Below, piece after piece: positions 14,366 to 25,574 of a stretch of 64,000 bases of DNA (position 1 is the first letter of the stretch; the number at the start of each line of letters is the position of its first letter). Under the pieces are notes generated by a model that worked only from the letters and a program-made list of their open reading frames with translations, did no database searches and was not told the origin of the DNA. Source of the DNA: Circinella umbellata. Its lineage: Eukaryota; Mucoromycota; Mucoromycetes; Mucorales; Lichtheimiaceae. The DNA is taken from positions 34,093 through 98,092 of the forward strand of contig JAIWNF010000100.1 in the NCBI GenBank assembly GCA_025093555.1, read 5' to 3'. Both the position numbers and the translations under genes were made by a program.

Positions 14366-17001
14366 ATGGGAGCAGTATGTTGTTCTCAAGTGGGTCTCGA
14401 TCTTGAAGGCGAAGGTAAAAAAAAAAAAGATAAAAACATTCTCTTTTTATTTATTTTGCATATGCAAAGAATACTAATTAAAATAAATAAATATTAGTTG
14501 ATCTTTCTCATTTTACGTTATTACGTTCTGTGGGTAAAGGTGCATTTGGCAAAGTTCGAGTGGTTCAACATAAAGGCAGTAAAAAACTGTATGCTTTAAA
14601 ATATATAAACAAAACTAAATGTATACAAATGCGAGCTGTTGAAAATATAATATCTGAACGACGCATTTTAGAACAAGTGTCTCATGGATTAATTGTTAAT
14701 TTACGTTATGCATTTCAAGACGACGATAATTTATTCATGGTGTTAGATTTAATGTTGGGTGGTGATTTAAGGTTTCATCTCGATCGATTAGGTGTTATAC
14801 CAGAACCTTATGTTCAATTCTATGCAGCTGAAGTGGCAATAAGTTTAAAGCATTTGCATAATAATAAAGTGATTCACCGGTAACTAAAGGAGTCAAAAAA
14901 AAAGGGGGTGTTTGAGCGGGAAAAAAATCAAGATCAACATATATATATATAGAGAGCGTTGATGATTGATAAAAGTTGTAATTGATCAAGAAGACTCACA
15001 TACCTTTTTTTTTCTTTATGTTAGAGATATTAAACCAGATAATATTTTATTAAATGAACATGGTCATGCCCATTTAACTGATTTTAATATTGCTGTTCAA
15101 TTTACTGATTCAAAACCTTTAACATCCATTGCTGGATCAATGGCCTATATGGCTCCAGAAGTATTAGCTAAACGTGGTTATAGTACATCTGTTGATTGGT
15201 GGTCTCTTGGTATTGTTTGTTTTGAATTAATGTTTGGAAAGGTAAGAAAAAATCAAGAATGAACTTGATATCTAAACATTTGTTTTTTTGTTTTATCCCT
15301 TCCTTTTAATGAATCAGAATATCTTTATATTATATTTAGCGGCCTTTTCGTGGAAAGACGAATGATGCACTTCAACATGCTATTATGCATGAACCACTCT
15401 GTTTTCCAGAAAATAGTCGTATTTCTCCAGAAGCAATGGATTTTGTTAAAGGATTATTAACAAGGGATATTAATCGAAGATTAGGTTTTAAAGAAAAAGG
15501 GTTTAATCAGCTTGTGAGTCATCCATGGCTTCGAAATATACAATGGGAATTATTAGAATCAAAACAAGCTTCTCCTCCATTTATACCTGATGTAAGTTTT
15601 TACATCTATTTCAACGAAAAATAATAATAATAATTAAAAACTGAACCGTCGTCTATTTATTAGAGCAAACGTGCCAATTTTGATCCTACACACGAACTAG
15701 AAGAAATTTTATTAGAAGATAATCCATTAATTGTACGAAAACGCAATCCAAAACGTAGTGGTATTTCGAATGCCAATACATCTTTAAAAAGTCAATCAAC
15801 AAGTGATCATCAAGAAACATCCCCTGAACGACAAATTATGGATGAAAAATTCATTGTTTATGATTATACCAAACCTGAAGAAAATGAATTACGTAAAAGA
15901 GAATTAGAACAACAACGATGGGCACAAAAAATGACTAAAACAAATCAAGATCATTTTCCTCATCATCATCATTCACAACAACAACAACTACAGCAACACC
16001 ACCATTATGATGATGGTATCAGTAGAGGAAGTGAAAAAACATCTTATACACAATCACATCATCAACATTCACATCAACAACATAGTCATCACCATCATCA
16101 GCAACAACAACAGCATGTACCCCAATCACGACCATTTCATCAACAACAGACACCACCCCGTGTATCAAGTGCTAAAGTAACTGGAACATACAAGACAAGC
16201 GTTATTGAATATGTTAAAAAAATGCCAGCGACGGAAATTACAGATGCTGATCGTGCAAAAATGGAAGAATTAGCTAAAATGGCACAAGCTGGTATTGGTA
16301 AAGACCAATGTACAGATTGGCGACCCCCTTCTGGCATCATACCCATCACTACTTCTTTCACGGATCAACCTACATCTTCCGGACTTTATAATGATTATCC
16401 TTCAAATCACAGATCACAACAAAGTCGTCATCACAGACGACAATCATCAGATGAAAGTTATCCAACATCTGCATCTCCAGAAACAAGTGAACGACCACTT
16501 GTTGGTACAGCTTCATCTTCTCTTGTATCATTAGATCAGACACATCATTATCAACAACAACGTTACTATAATAATAATAATAATCATCATCATCATCATC
16601 ATCAGTCATCATCATTACCTCAACCACCACCACCACTACAACAAACAGAATTACCACCCCTTCCTCCAGATCCACCTTTTTCTCGTATGGCACCAACACC
16701 TCCATTATCACAAGCGGGTGAAGAAGATTCAGGAATATACTATAATAAATCGTATTCTTCAATTCAACATGCAATGAACAATAATAATAAACCATCCCAT
16801 CAATTCACAACATCTAGTAATAATAATTCATCCGTTCAACAATCGTCATCATCCATATCATCATTATCACTTCGACAATTAGAACAGATCCCCAATGCTT
16901 TACCACCACCCAATAGTGCATTACCTCCTCCACCTATTAGTTTACCACCTCCTCCAGCTATTATTTCATCTCCTTTACATTATCGACGTTCACCACCTTA
17001 G
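14366..17001 (+). CDS. YANK (STK32-like) AGC-family serine/threonine kinase
   Basis: Five exons: 14366-14414, 14498-14879, 15025-15241, 15340-15591 and 15664-17001, giving 745 residues. The N-terminus MGAVCCSQ has Gly2 for myristoylation and Cys5/Cys6 for palmitoylation, so membrane attachment is likely. The kinase domain covers about residues 22-290. It has the glycine loop GKGAFGKV, the catalytic lysine in ALKYINK, HRDIKPDN, and DFN in place of DFG, which is characteristic of YANK/STK32 kinases. [11 protein letters not shown] and SVDWWSLG follow. The C-terminal extension [14 protein letters not shown] matches fungal YANK relatives. After that come about 380 residues of low-complexity His/Gln/Pro/Ser-rich sequence, probably disordered. 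The start is the only ATG before the short first exon and fits the acylation motif. Pathway and substrates are unknown. Confidence 0.92.
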
Positions 17002-17578
17002 AAACGAAAAAAAAAACCATTTTTTTTGATATACCTTTTAATGTAATTTTATTATATTTCTTTGTAAAACTCCCAACACACACACAACTCCTCCTTTCTA
17101 CTCTTTTACTTTAATACAATTGTTATTTATTTATTAGTTAGTTTTTTTTTTTTTTGCTCTCTCTTTCTCCTTTTATTTTCATAATATTTTGGTATACCTT
17201 TTTTTCTTCTTCTTCACTTTCTTTCTTCTTCTTCACTTTCTTTCTTTACACTTTTAATATAATAAAAATAGTTTGCGTTTTCTTAATAAAGTGGGAGGGG
17301 GAGGTTTTCTATAATAATAATAAAAAATCTTTTATTGCAAAAGTATATTGCTTCACAATAAGATTATGATTCTTTTTTGATCACAAAAATAAAAAAAAAG
17401 TACATTATGAATAGATATATATTATTAAAAAAAAACCTGAGAAAATAAAACCATTATATAATATATATATATATGTGAATAGATGCGTTATGTATATGGA
17501 TATAGATACATTGGAGGAGTGAAAAAGCAAGTGGGGTGAAAAAAGAGAGAGTGAAAAGGTCGTCTACTCCTTTTTTTT
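17002..17578. other. Convergent 3' intergenic region
   Basis: 577 bp between the stop codons of the kinase (+) and the RapGAP protein (-). It is T/A-rich with CT-rich microsatellite-like stretches (TTTCTTCTTCTTCAC repeated near 17205-17245) and an AT dinucleotide run near 17460. It presumably carries both 3' UTRs and polyadenylation signals. No gene is seen. Confidence 0.6.
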
Positions 17579-20223
17579 TTATGAGGTAGATTTTTTTAAA
17601 CTAGAACGACCCATTCTTCTAGTAAATGTATTAGACCTAGCGATTGTACTTTGACTTGTTTTCATTTCTTCTGAACGTATATTAGTAGATGAAATAGATC
17701 GATTACGCATAACATTAGAAACTAAACTAGGTGACTTTATAAATCGTGTTGTCGTAGATGATTCATTAAGTTGTTGTTGTTGTTCTTGAACTATTTTTAT
17801 ATTATGATATTTTTGTTAAAAAAAAAGAGTTCTATAAAATGGGGGAACCAGTTATATATATTTTACCTTTTGTTTCATCTTCTTTATTTCCACTTGAACG
17901 ACGCCCGCGTCGAGTAAAGCCAGCTGTCAAATCACGAAGCATATTGGATCGTGAAGGTGCGGGCATAGGTGGAAGTGGAGGAGGTGATGCATGAGGTGCA
18001 TCTAATGAAGGTCTACTTCGCCATGGATGAGCTGCTCTTTTTGCAAAACTACTATTCTGTGTTGCACTTGTAGATCTAGGTCGTTCATTTTTGGTTGATC
18101 TAGTAGTTGTTGTTGTTGATCTATTATTTGTTGCTTGTACTTGATCTAATAAACTAGCCATGTTTCTTAATATACCCGCTCTTGCTTTATTATTAGGGAT
18201 TGAAAATTTATCTGATTTTAATGCTGCAATTTCACCATTAACCACTTTTTTAAAGCATTTGTTCAAGTTAGTTTATATATAAGAAAAACAACAACAACAT
18301 AAAAAATAATAATAAACAGAAAAACTTACTTTTTAAAAGTAAAAAATCACGTAACTGATTTGTAGAAAGTTGACTTGCCATTGGAATGATGGGACCAAAA
18401 GGTTGAACATTCGGATGATGAACCACTTCAATAAACCATTGTTCATTTCCTTCTTTATCATAATCCAAATGAACAACAACAAATACATGTAAAAATTGGG
18501 ATCGAATAGCCCTTGGATCAAATTTACCATTTCCTTCAACAAAAACAAGAGATACAATATCTAAAATTTGAGAGAGGGGAGGTATTGAGTGAATAAATGT
18601 TTAAACTATATATAAATAGATATTGAATAGATTACCATTGCCAATATGTCGTTTACGATGAATTTGTTGTTTATCTTGTTCTCTCCATGGCATCAATGAG
18701 GGCACATGAAACATAATTTCTTGATTATGCCAACGAGATATGTATGAATATTCACCCGTTTCTCCAGCTACAGAAAAAAAAAGAAGCGGGGGAAAAGGGG
18801 TTATTAAACTTTGTCAATAAAAAAAAATTATGCAAAAAATTAAAATGCGGGAGGGAAAGGGGGAAAGGGGGGAAAGGGGGGGGGGAGAAACAAATAACTT
18901 TACATTTTGTATCCAATCCAGCTGCATAACATGTATATCCCTGAAGTTTAATACGTTTACCGATTAAATCCAAAAATCTTTGAAATGAAGAAGATATTTC
19001 GGTATTATTTAGCCATTCTTCTTCACTTGTTTGATTTTCTTTTACATTTAAGACACCAAATTTATAATGTTTGGGTGCCTTTTTTTTTATATAGAGCGCA
19101 AAAAATTAAAAAAAAAACAAAGTGATTTATCAGCATAATTTTTTTATAGAGAATAAAAGAAAAAACTTTTTACGTACCACTAATTCATCAAAGCGTAAAA
19201 GTTCTTTTTCTAAACCTGCTAAAATACTTGCTTCGGCTGAAAATTCTTTGAATGTACTCATATCAAGATCAGGACATGTTACTGCTACAGCATGTCGATA
19301 ATAAAGTAAATCATGATCACCTGCCACTATTCTGAGACGCTCAGCATCAACAAAATAATGTCCCGTATACTTCAAAAATATATATATGTATATTAGATTT
19401 CGAAAAGGTGAAAATCCCCCCCCTTGAACCTAACACCCTTTTTGTTTTGTTATATACCTTTTTGTTATTAGATCGGATGATCACACGACAAGCTTCTGAT
19501 TGATACTCCTTGACGACAGAAATGAGAATGGTTTCATTTTCTGTCATACGAACCAGTGTTGTATAAGGTTTACCCACAAAATGAGCTCTAAACCAACCAA
19601 ATGAACGTTCCATATGATCCGGCCACATTTTTACATAATTTGGTAGTAAAGGTGTCTTTTGAGTAATAAATAAATGATGACTCATTTCATGTTTAAATAC
19701 ATTCTGTTCAAGTGGTTTGTCTGTCACAGTAATGACTGAATTTTTATTAAGGTCACTGGTACAACATACACTGGTTGCTATAGCATGACACATCTTTTCA
19801 ATATCACGTAACTAATAGAGTAGAATTTGTTAGAAAATAATAGATTATGGTTTTGATAAAAAAAGGAAGAGTGAGAGAAAAAGTTGTCAAAGAACAATAT
19901 ATTTACCACTTGAGTAACATGAACTCCTGAAGAGTCTACTTGTTGAAGTTCCATCATTCTTCGTCGAAATAAACCTTTAAAAGAATGAGTTTGTACAAGA
20001 ATATATTCTATACTTTCAAGAAGAGTATCAATTTCTTTCCATACATGATCTGAATGAATATCTAGTTGAGTACAATAATTGGCTATCCATGTACAACATT
20101 CATGTACAGTAACAACATAATCGGGCTGTTGATATTGTTTTTTAGCAATCCATCGATCCAAAAGTAATATAGTATTATTATTATTATTATTACTGTTACT
20201 ATTACTGGTGTTGGTGTTGGTGC

Positions 20224-20254
<31 letters not shown>

Positions 20255-21082
20255 TTTTTTAGTTGGGGTCGTTGAAGACGAAGAAGAAGAAGAAGAGGAG
20301 GAGGAGGAGAGAGTCGTACCTACTGACGATGTTGTTGATGATGCAGAATGAGTTGACCATGGGGTTGATCCACGACGATCAAGGAATGGAGGTGCGATGG
20401 GAAGTGTTTTTGTAAAAATGGAAGACGAAGACGTTCCATTTTTATTATTATTATTATTATTATCGTTATTATTATTAAAATTATTCTTTGTATTAATATT
20501 ATTATTATTATTGATAGCAGGTGGTGTCGAGTGTTCGTTTATGGTATTCATTGAAGATGATGGTACTTGATCAGTTGGTGTAACACTAGGTCTCCTGCGA
20601 CGTAAGGATATGGATCGTTTCGGTATATGAGGTGTGTTGTCAATAGTATGTTTCAATGATTGAATTCCTGCAGAATTATTATTCGATAAAGAAGATGGAG
20701 AAGAGGGTATGGTTCTTGATGGTTCAAAACGAAGAGTTGTAGTATTGTTTTGTAATTCATGATGATTATTCAATTGTTCTTGTCGTTGTTTTGGTGGTGA
20801 AGAAGAAGAAGAAGATTGTTGCCAAAATCGTGGTAATCGACGTTTAATAGGTTGTTGTGGAATATTTGGAATAGGTACAGCAGCAGTAGTTGTTGAAGAT
20901 GAGAACGGTGTCGTATTAATATTTTTATTGGTATTGATTGATGAAGGTTCTTTGGGTGGAACTGGAGGAGGAGGATGAAGAGAAGAGGATGATTTTACAG
21001 TAGAAGAAGTATGCATATTAGTAGTAGTATTATTAGATGATGATATTACTCTTGTTGAATCGTCTTTTTGGGAATTAATCAT
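17579..21082 (-). CDS. RapGAP-domain GTPase-activating protein
   Basis: Eight exons on the minus strand: 21082-19907, 19811-19458, 19369-19178, 19078-18904, 18767-18636, 18560-18330, 18244-17867 and 17790-17579, giving 949 residues with matching phases. The C-terminal half has the Rap/Ran-GAP signature KRHIGNDIVSLVF, then IRSQFLHVFVVV and PFGPIIP. The Asn in this signature (about residue 676) corresponds to the catalytic 'asparagine thumb' of Rap1GAP, so the active site looks intact. The N-terminal about 300 residues are Ser/Thr/Asn/Pro-rich with proline clusters (PPPPVPPKEP), probably disordered. The C-terminal tail is Arg/Ser-rich. Expected role: inactivation of a Rap/Rsr1-like small GTPase in polarity or growth signalling. 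The target GTPase cannot be read from sequence. Confidence 0.9.
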
Positions 21083-22465
21083 CGAGAAAAAATTATACTA
21101 TAAAACTGTTGAGGGGCATATCCTCTATCATATAGAAAATGAAAAAAAAAGAGAAAAAAAAACGAATGTATAATGTGTTCTTTTAAGTTATTTCAATAAT
21201 AAAAAATGAAAAAGGAAAAGGAAAATAAAGAAGGAGAAAAAAAGCAGGAGTAAAAAAAAAAAGTGTAATAAAAAAAAGAGCGCCATATTAAAAAATGTGT
21301 GTGCAAAACTGTTTCGGTGGGTAATCACACATGTGCTCTTGTTCCTCCTCAAGTTGTACAGGACCAGCCCGGTTCATGTCATGTCAGTAATTATCTTTAT
21401 TTTTTTTATACTAACTTTTTATTATTTATTTAATTATTTATTTTATACACTATATACGACGTTCTACGCCGAATCCCACACTTTAGTTTAACTGAAAGAT
21501 AGACATATAAAATATATATCACGGAACAAAAAAAGTAAGATAATAAAAGAGATCTGCAAGGTTAATTGGGGTTTTGTTTGTTTTTTATATTTATACGTAA
21601 AGTGCTGACTTTTAAAAACTTACATAAAAATCGAATTAATTTGTGTAGCGATCAAAAGATTCTTCTTTATTTTTTAGACAAATAAACTATATCTTTTTTT
21701 GAATGTTTTGAAGAAAAGAAAAGGGATTCTCAGGTACTGTCGATTTTATTACTACTAAAATAAAAAAGAAGTCAACTATGAACAAAATTTTTCATTCTGT
21801 AATATATATATATATATATATATAGAATATATAATATAGAAGAATATAACTAGTAAATCTGTAAAACATCAAGAATATTAATATATATTAATATATTATA
21901 TATATACTTGTATATATTGTAATTAGATATATATATATGAATTTTTTACTAGTAAGTTATATATTGATGACCCTCCCCTCTCCTCGCCTCACTTTTTTTT
22001 AAAAAAGAGATTTCAAATTAATAGCTTTTAAGGTCTTGTTACTTTATTATACGATACAATTCAGCAAAAAAAAAAAAAATAACCTGGTCATTCTTATTAT
22101 TCTTATTATTTTAAATTTAATTTTAAAAAAACCCTATCTTTCTGGGGTCTAAAAAAATTCCATTTGGGGATTGGGATAGGGAGAATTTTTTTATAGTAGT
22201 AGATCGATTCATTATAACCACCTTGGGTATAGAAAAAAAAATTAAGATTTTATCACATGATTTGTTCTTTTATCTAAAATAAAATACAATTATGGGAACC
22301 TTACAATATGAAATGTTTTGAACTTGGAAAAGTCGAAAAAAAAAGTTGGAGGGGTAGATATCTAACATGAAAAATATAGATTATATAAGGTACTAAATCA
22401 AAAAAAAAATTCTTATTTTATGTGATCGTATATACCCTAAAATGTAAAAGTTATAGGGTTAGTCA

Positions 22466-22480
22466 TTTTGGCGCGCAAAA
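22466..22480. promoter_or_regulatory. E2F-like palindromic site
   Basis: The 15-bp sequence TTTTGGCGCGCAAAA is close to the animal/plant E2F consensus TTTSSCGCSAAA read from both strands. It stands out in a region with almost no G or C. It lies about 445 bp upstream of the dCMP deaminase start. Binding is an inference from motif similarity only. Confidence 0.4.
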
Positions 22481-22824
22481 GCCAAAAAAAAAAAGCTTTG
22501 TATAAATAAGTTATCTCCTATTTAGTAACTTGATCATTAGGTAATACCAAGTGGATTGAATACATTGGAATGTGCTCTCTAATATATATAAATAGTATTC
22601 GTTTTCAAATTAAAGCAGATCCAATTCAAATATACTGACTAAATGTGGGTATACCTTTAGAAATCATTCACCGACTTCTTTTACTCGTTTTTTTCAAACG
22701 ACATTCATTTCAGGGTTGATACAGAAAAAAAAAAGAAAAGAGTCGCATATGATTACTGCGTAAAGGGGTAAACCATTCAGCCATGAAGGGGGAAAAAAAC
22801 GCCACTTTATTTTTTGGAAAAAGA

Positions 22825-22848
22825 ACGCGTTCCTGAATCTCCGCACGC
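22825..22848. promoter_or_regulatory. MCB-like element (ACGCGT) and second ACGCG
   Basis: A perfect MluI cell-cycle box ACGCGT at 22825-22830 is followed by CACGCGC about 15 bp downstream. The pair is about 80-100 bp upstream of the dCMP deaminase ATG. In yeasts MCB boxes bind MBF and drive S-phase expression of DNA-precursor genes, which fits the neighbouring gene. No factor can be assigned here. Confidence 0.45.
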
Positions 22849-22924
22849 GCTCTCTCTTCCTCTGTTCCCCTCTCTGATTATTTTTTTTCCTCCCCCCAAA
22901 AAAAAGAACAGCCTCTTATAAACC

Positions 22925-24339
22925 ATGTTTATTGGTATTGTTGGAACACGTTGTAGTGGGAAACATTCGGTTGCTGAATATTTAATTGAAAAACATGGTT
23001 TTCAATTATTAAATATAAAAAATAGTCATCATGTTTTGGATCGACCTATATATCAAAATGGAATAGAGTTTTCCACTATAGAAGAAATGCATAATCTTGT
23101 TACTGAACGATGGAGAGAAAATTACGTTACTTGTGATATTGATGGTGAAAGTTTAAATCTATTAAAGTAAGTAATATATATATATATATATATATACACA
23201 AATGATATTATAAAATATTAATATATGTTGCTAGGAAACGACCTTTTTTTCTTCTTATTTCAATTGAAGCACCTTTATCCATGAGATATCAACGATTTAT
23301 AGAAAGGTTGTTTATTTAATTATTTAATATCTTAAAAGATATATTTCTTTTTGTTTTAACAGAATATAATTTATTAGATATGAAAATGATCATAATGTAC
23401 TTTCATTAGAGCAATTTATTCAACAAGATGATATAGCCATGTACAATACTGCTAGCAACAAAATAGCATCACCACAGCAACAACAACAACAACAACAACG
23501 ATCATTATTACCTTTACATCGTATTATATCCGTGTCTGATGTTACTATTACTAATATTTATACAAACAAGTGCGATTTTATGACTTGTTTAAATTCAATG
23601 GATTTAATCAATCCAGAACGATTACGACCTTCGTGGGATACCTATTTTATGCATTTATCTGATTTAGCTGCTCGAAGATCCAATTGTATGAAACGTCGAG
23701 TAGGTTGTATTCTTGTCAAAGATTCGCGTATTATTGCTACTGGATATAATGGTACCCCTCGTGGATTACGTAATTGTAATGAAGGTGGTTGTGGACGATG
23801 TAATGCCAACGCTCCTTGTGGAACAGGTTTAGATCGATGTTTATGTATGCATGCAGAAGAAAATGCACTTTTGGAAGCTGGCAGAAGTCGAGTAGATAAT
23901 GTAGCTGGTGTAGTTTTATATTGTAACACGTAAAGTATTATGTAAAATTTTCATATATATAAAAAAAAGGTATGTATATATATGTATATATATTAATTAC
24001 CCATTTTATATATAAATAGATGTCCATGTCTTGGTAGGAAATTCTTTTTTTTTAATAAGTATCATTCGAAAAAAAAAAGTAATTTAATAAGGGGTTGGGT
24101 GGGGGAAATGAAAAATATATTTAGGATGTGCTATCAAAATTGTACAAATTGGTGTAAAAGAAGTTGTATTTTCGAAATCTTATGGAATGGATGAAATGAC
24201 GGCCAAAGTTTTTGCCGAGGGTCAAGTCAAGTTACGTCAACATTCACCCCCTAGTATGCGATTAGAAGGTCAAATGTCAATGATGGAAGAAAAAATAATT
24301 GAACAACTGGGTTGGAAACAACAGCCATCCTCATCTTAA
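22925..24339 (+). CDS. DCD1: Deoxycytidylate (dCMP) deaminase with N-terminal P-loop-like domain
   Basis: Converts dCMP to dUMP, supplying thymidylate synthesis. Five exons: 22925-23166, 23235-23306, 23378-23929, 24020-24033 (only 14 nt) and 24125-24339, giving 364 residues. The N-terminal about 125 residues look like a nucleotide-kinase fold with a degenerate Walker A, GTRCSGKH (His where Ser/Thr is usual). A Gln-rich linker precedes the deaminase domain, which starts near RPSWDTYFMHLSDLAARRSNC. Zinc and catalytic residues are visible: HAEENA (His263, Glu265) and the PCxxC-type CPCLGC (residues 290-295). An additional Cys-rich insert (CNEGGCGRC) is typical of dCMP deaminases. The micro-exon carries the first zinc cysteines. 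Two cell-cycle-type motifs lie upstream. Confidence 0.93.
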
Positions 24340-25574
24340 TATAGCACAAATAATTATTTATTTTATTTATTATCATTTACTTATTTAAAATTTTGAAATA
24401 AAAAAAAAATAAAACCAATAAAAAACATGGAAATTATTTTTTTATGAATAAAAAATTATTGATAACCTCCTTTATGTTCCGCAGCCACGGAAATCTTTAG
24501 TAAAAGGCGAAAGATTTATCCGATCTGATTACAGAACAGAGGCATAGAGAAAATGTTTGAGGGTCTTGGAAAGCACCTCCTTTTATACTTTTTTTTTTAC
24601 GAAGGAACTGAACTGGGTTCCAAATGTAAAAAAAAAAAAGTCCCATAAACGTTCTCTGTTCCTGCGCCCACTATTTTTTCAAAATCAGAACTCAGAACAC
24701 GAGGAAAAAAGTTCCCACCACCCCCTTTCGCCTCCTTTTTTTTTTAGTTAATACAAAAATAGAATATACTTGCTGACACAATTAGAAGTATACATTTACG
24801 TAAAAACCTCGCGTCCAAACTAAAATCACTACAATCCTTTGTTAGTGTATTTACTTCAGATAGCCATACTTATTTTTCATGATAATATAAAAGAAAAGTA
24901 GAACTTTTATTTTTTGAAGGGAACCCCCTTTCTATTCACCCTAATTAGTTCAATAAGTAACACATTAATCATATCAACCAATCGTAGATTTAGTACTACT
25001 ACGTATAGACTTTGAAACGTGTTATGTGTGGCCTAAAGACAAAAAAAATGTAATATGTTGATATATAAACAATAAACGCGTCTTTTTAATACAAACATAA
25101 GAATCTGTCATCATATTTACACCGAGTGAGTAACGTACAGTTATGTGGGTTCAATCGCGTTTAAACACATAAGCTTATCATTCCTATCTATTTATCTTTA
25201 ATTATTAATTATTATATATTAGATGTTGGTTTTACACTTGAGACCACATCCTACTTGAATTGTTAGATTTTTGAACCCCCATGTTATTCTACCCATTTTA
25301 TTTTATTTATTTTTTGAAGAAAACATATAAAATCATCTATAAACACAAAAAAAAATCTGAATAGTAATCTCATTTCATCAGTCATTTTTTTAAGGCCAAT
25401 GCCCACCGCTGGCTTCAAATAACAAATTATCTTTGCATCCCACTATCCTCTTACTACATTTGTTTCGTTTTCTTTCTGATAGACACGTTTTAATTGAAAC
25501 TAACAAAAGACTGTAAATAGCTACGTACGTAGGAAACAAATTATATACCAAGACGTGTAATATTTATTTGTTTT
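24340..25574. other. Convergent intergenic region, no gene seen
   Basis: 1.2 kb between the dCMP deaminase and HET-domain genes, which converge. AT-rich with several poly-A/T tracts. One 64-codon ORF (24557-24751, +) is lysine/phenylalanine-rich and unrecognised. No repeat, RNA gene or regulatory site stands out. Confidence 0.55.

Larger units (their letters stand above)
21083..22924. other. Divergent promoter region between RapGAP and dCMP deaminase
   Basis: 1.84 kb of AT-rich DNA between two divergently transcribed genes. It contains long AT dinucleotide runs (21801-21935), poly-A/T tracts and no supported ORF; a 64-codon ORF at 21297-21491 is unrecognised and T-rich. Two cell-cycle-type motifs lie on the dCMP deaminase side and are listed separately. 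Confidence 0.6.

Noticed and set aside
16140..16795. Long antisense ORFs opposite the kinase tail (73 and 141 codons)
   Set aside because: Mirror translations of CAT/CAA/AAT repeats in a well-supported coding exon.
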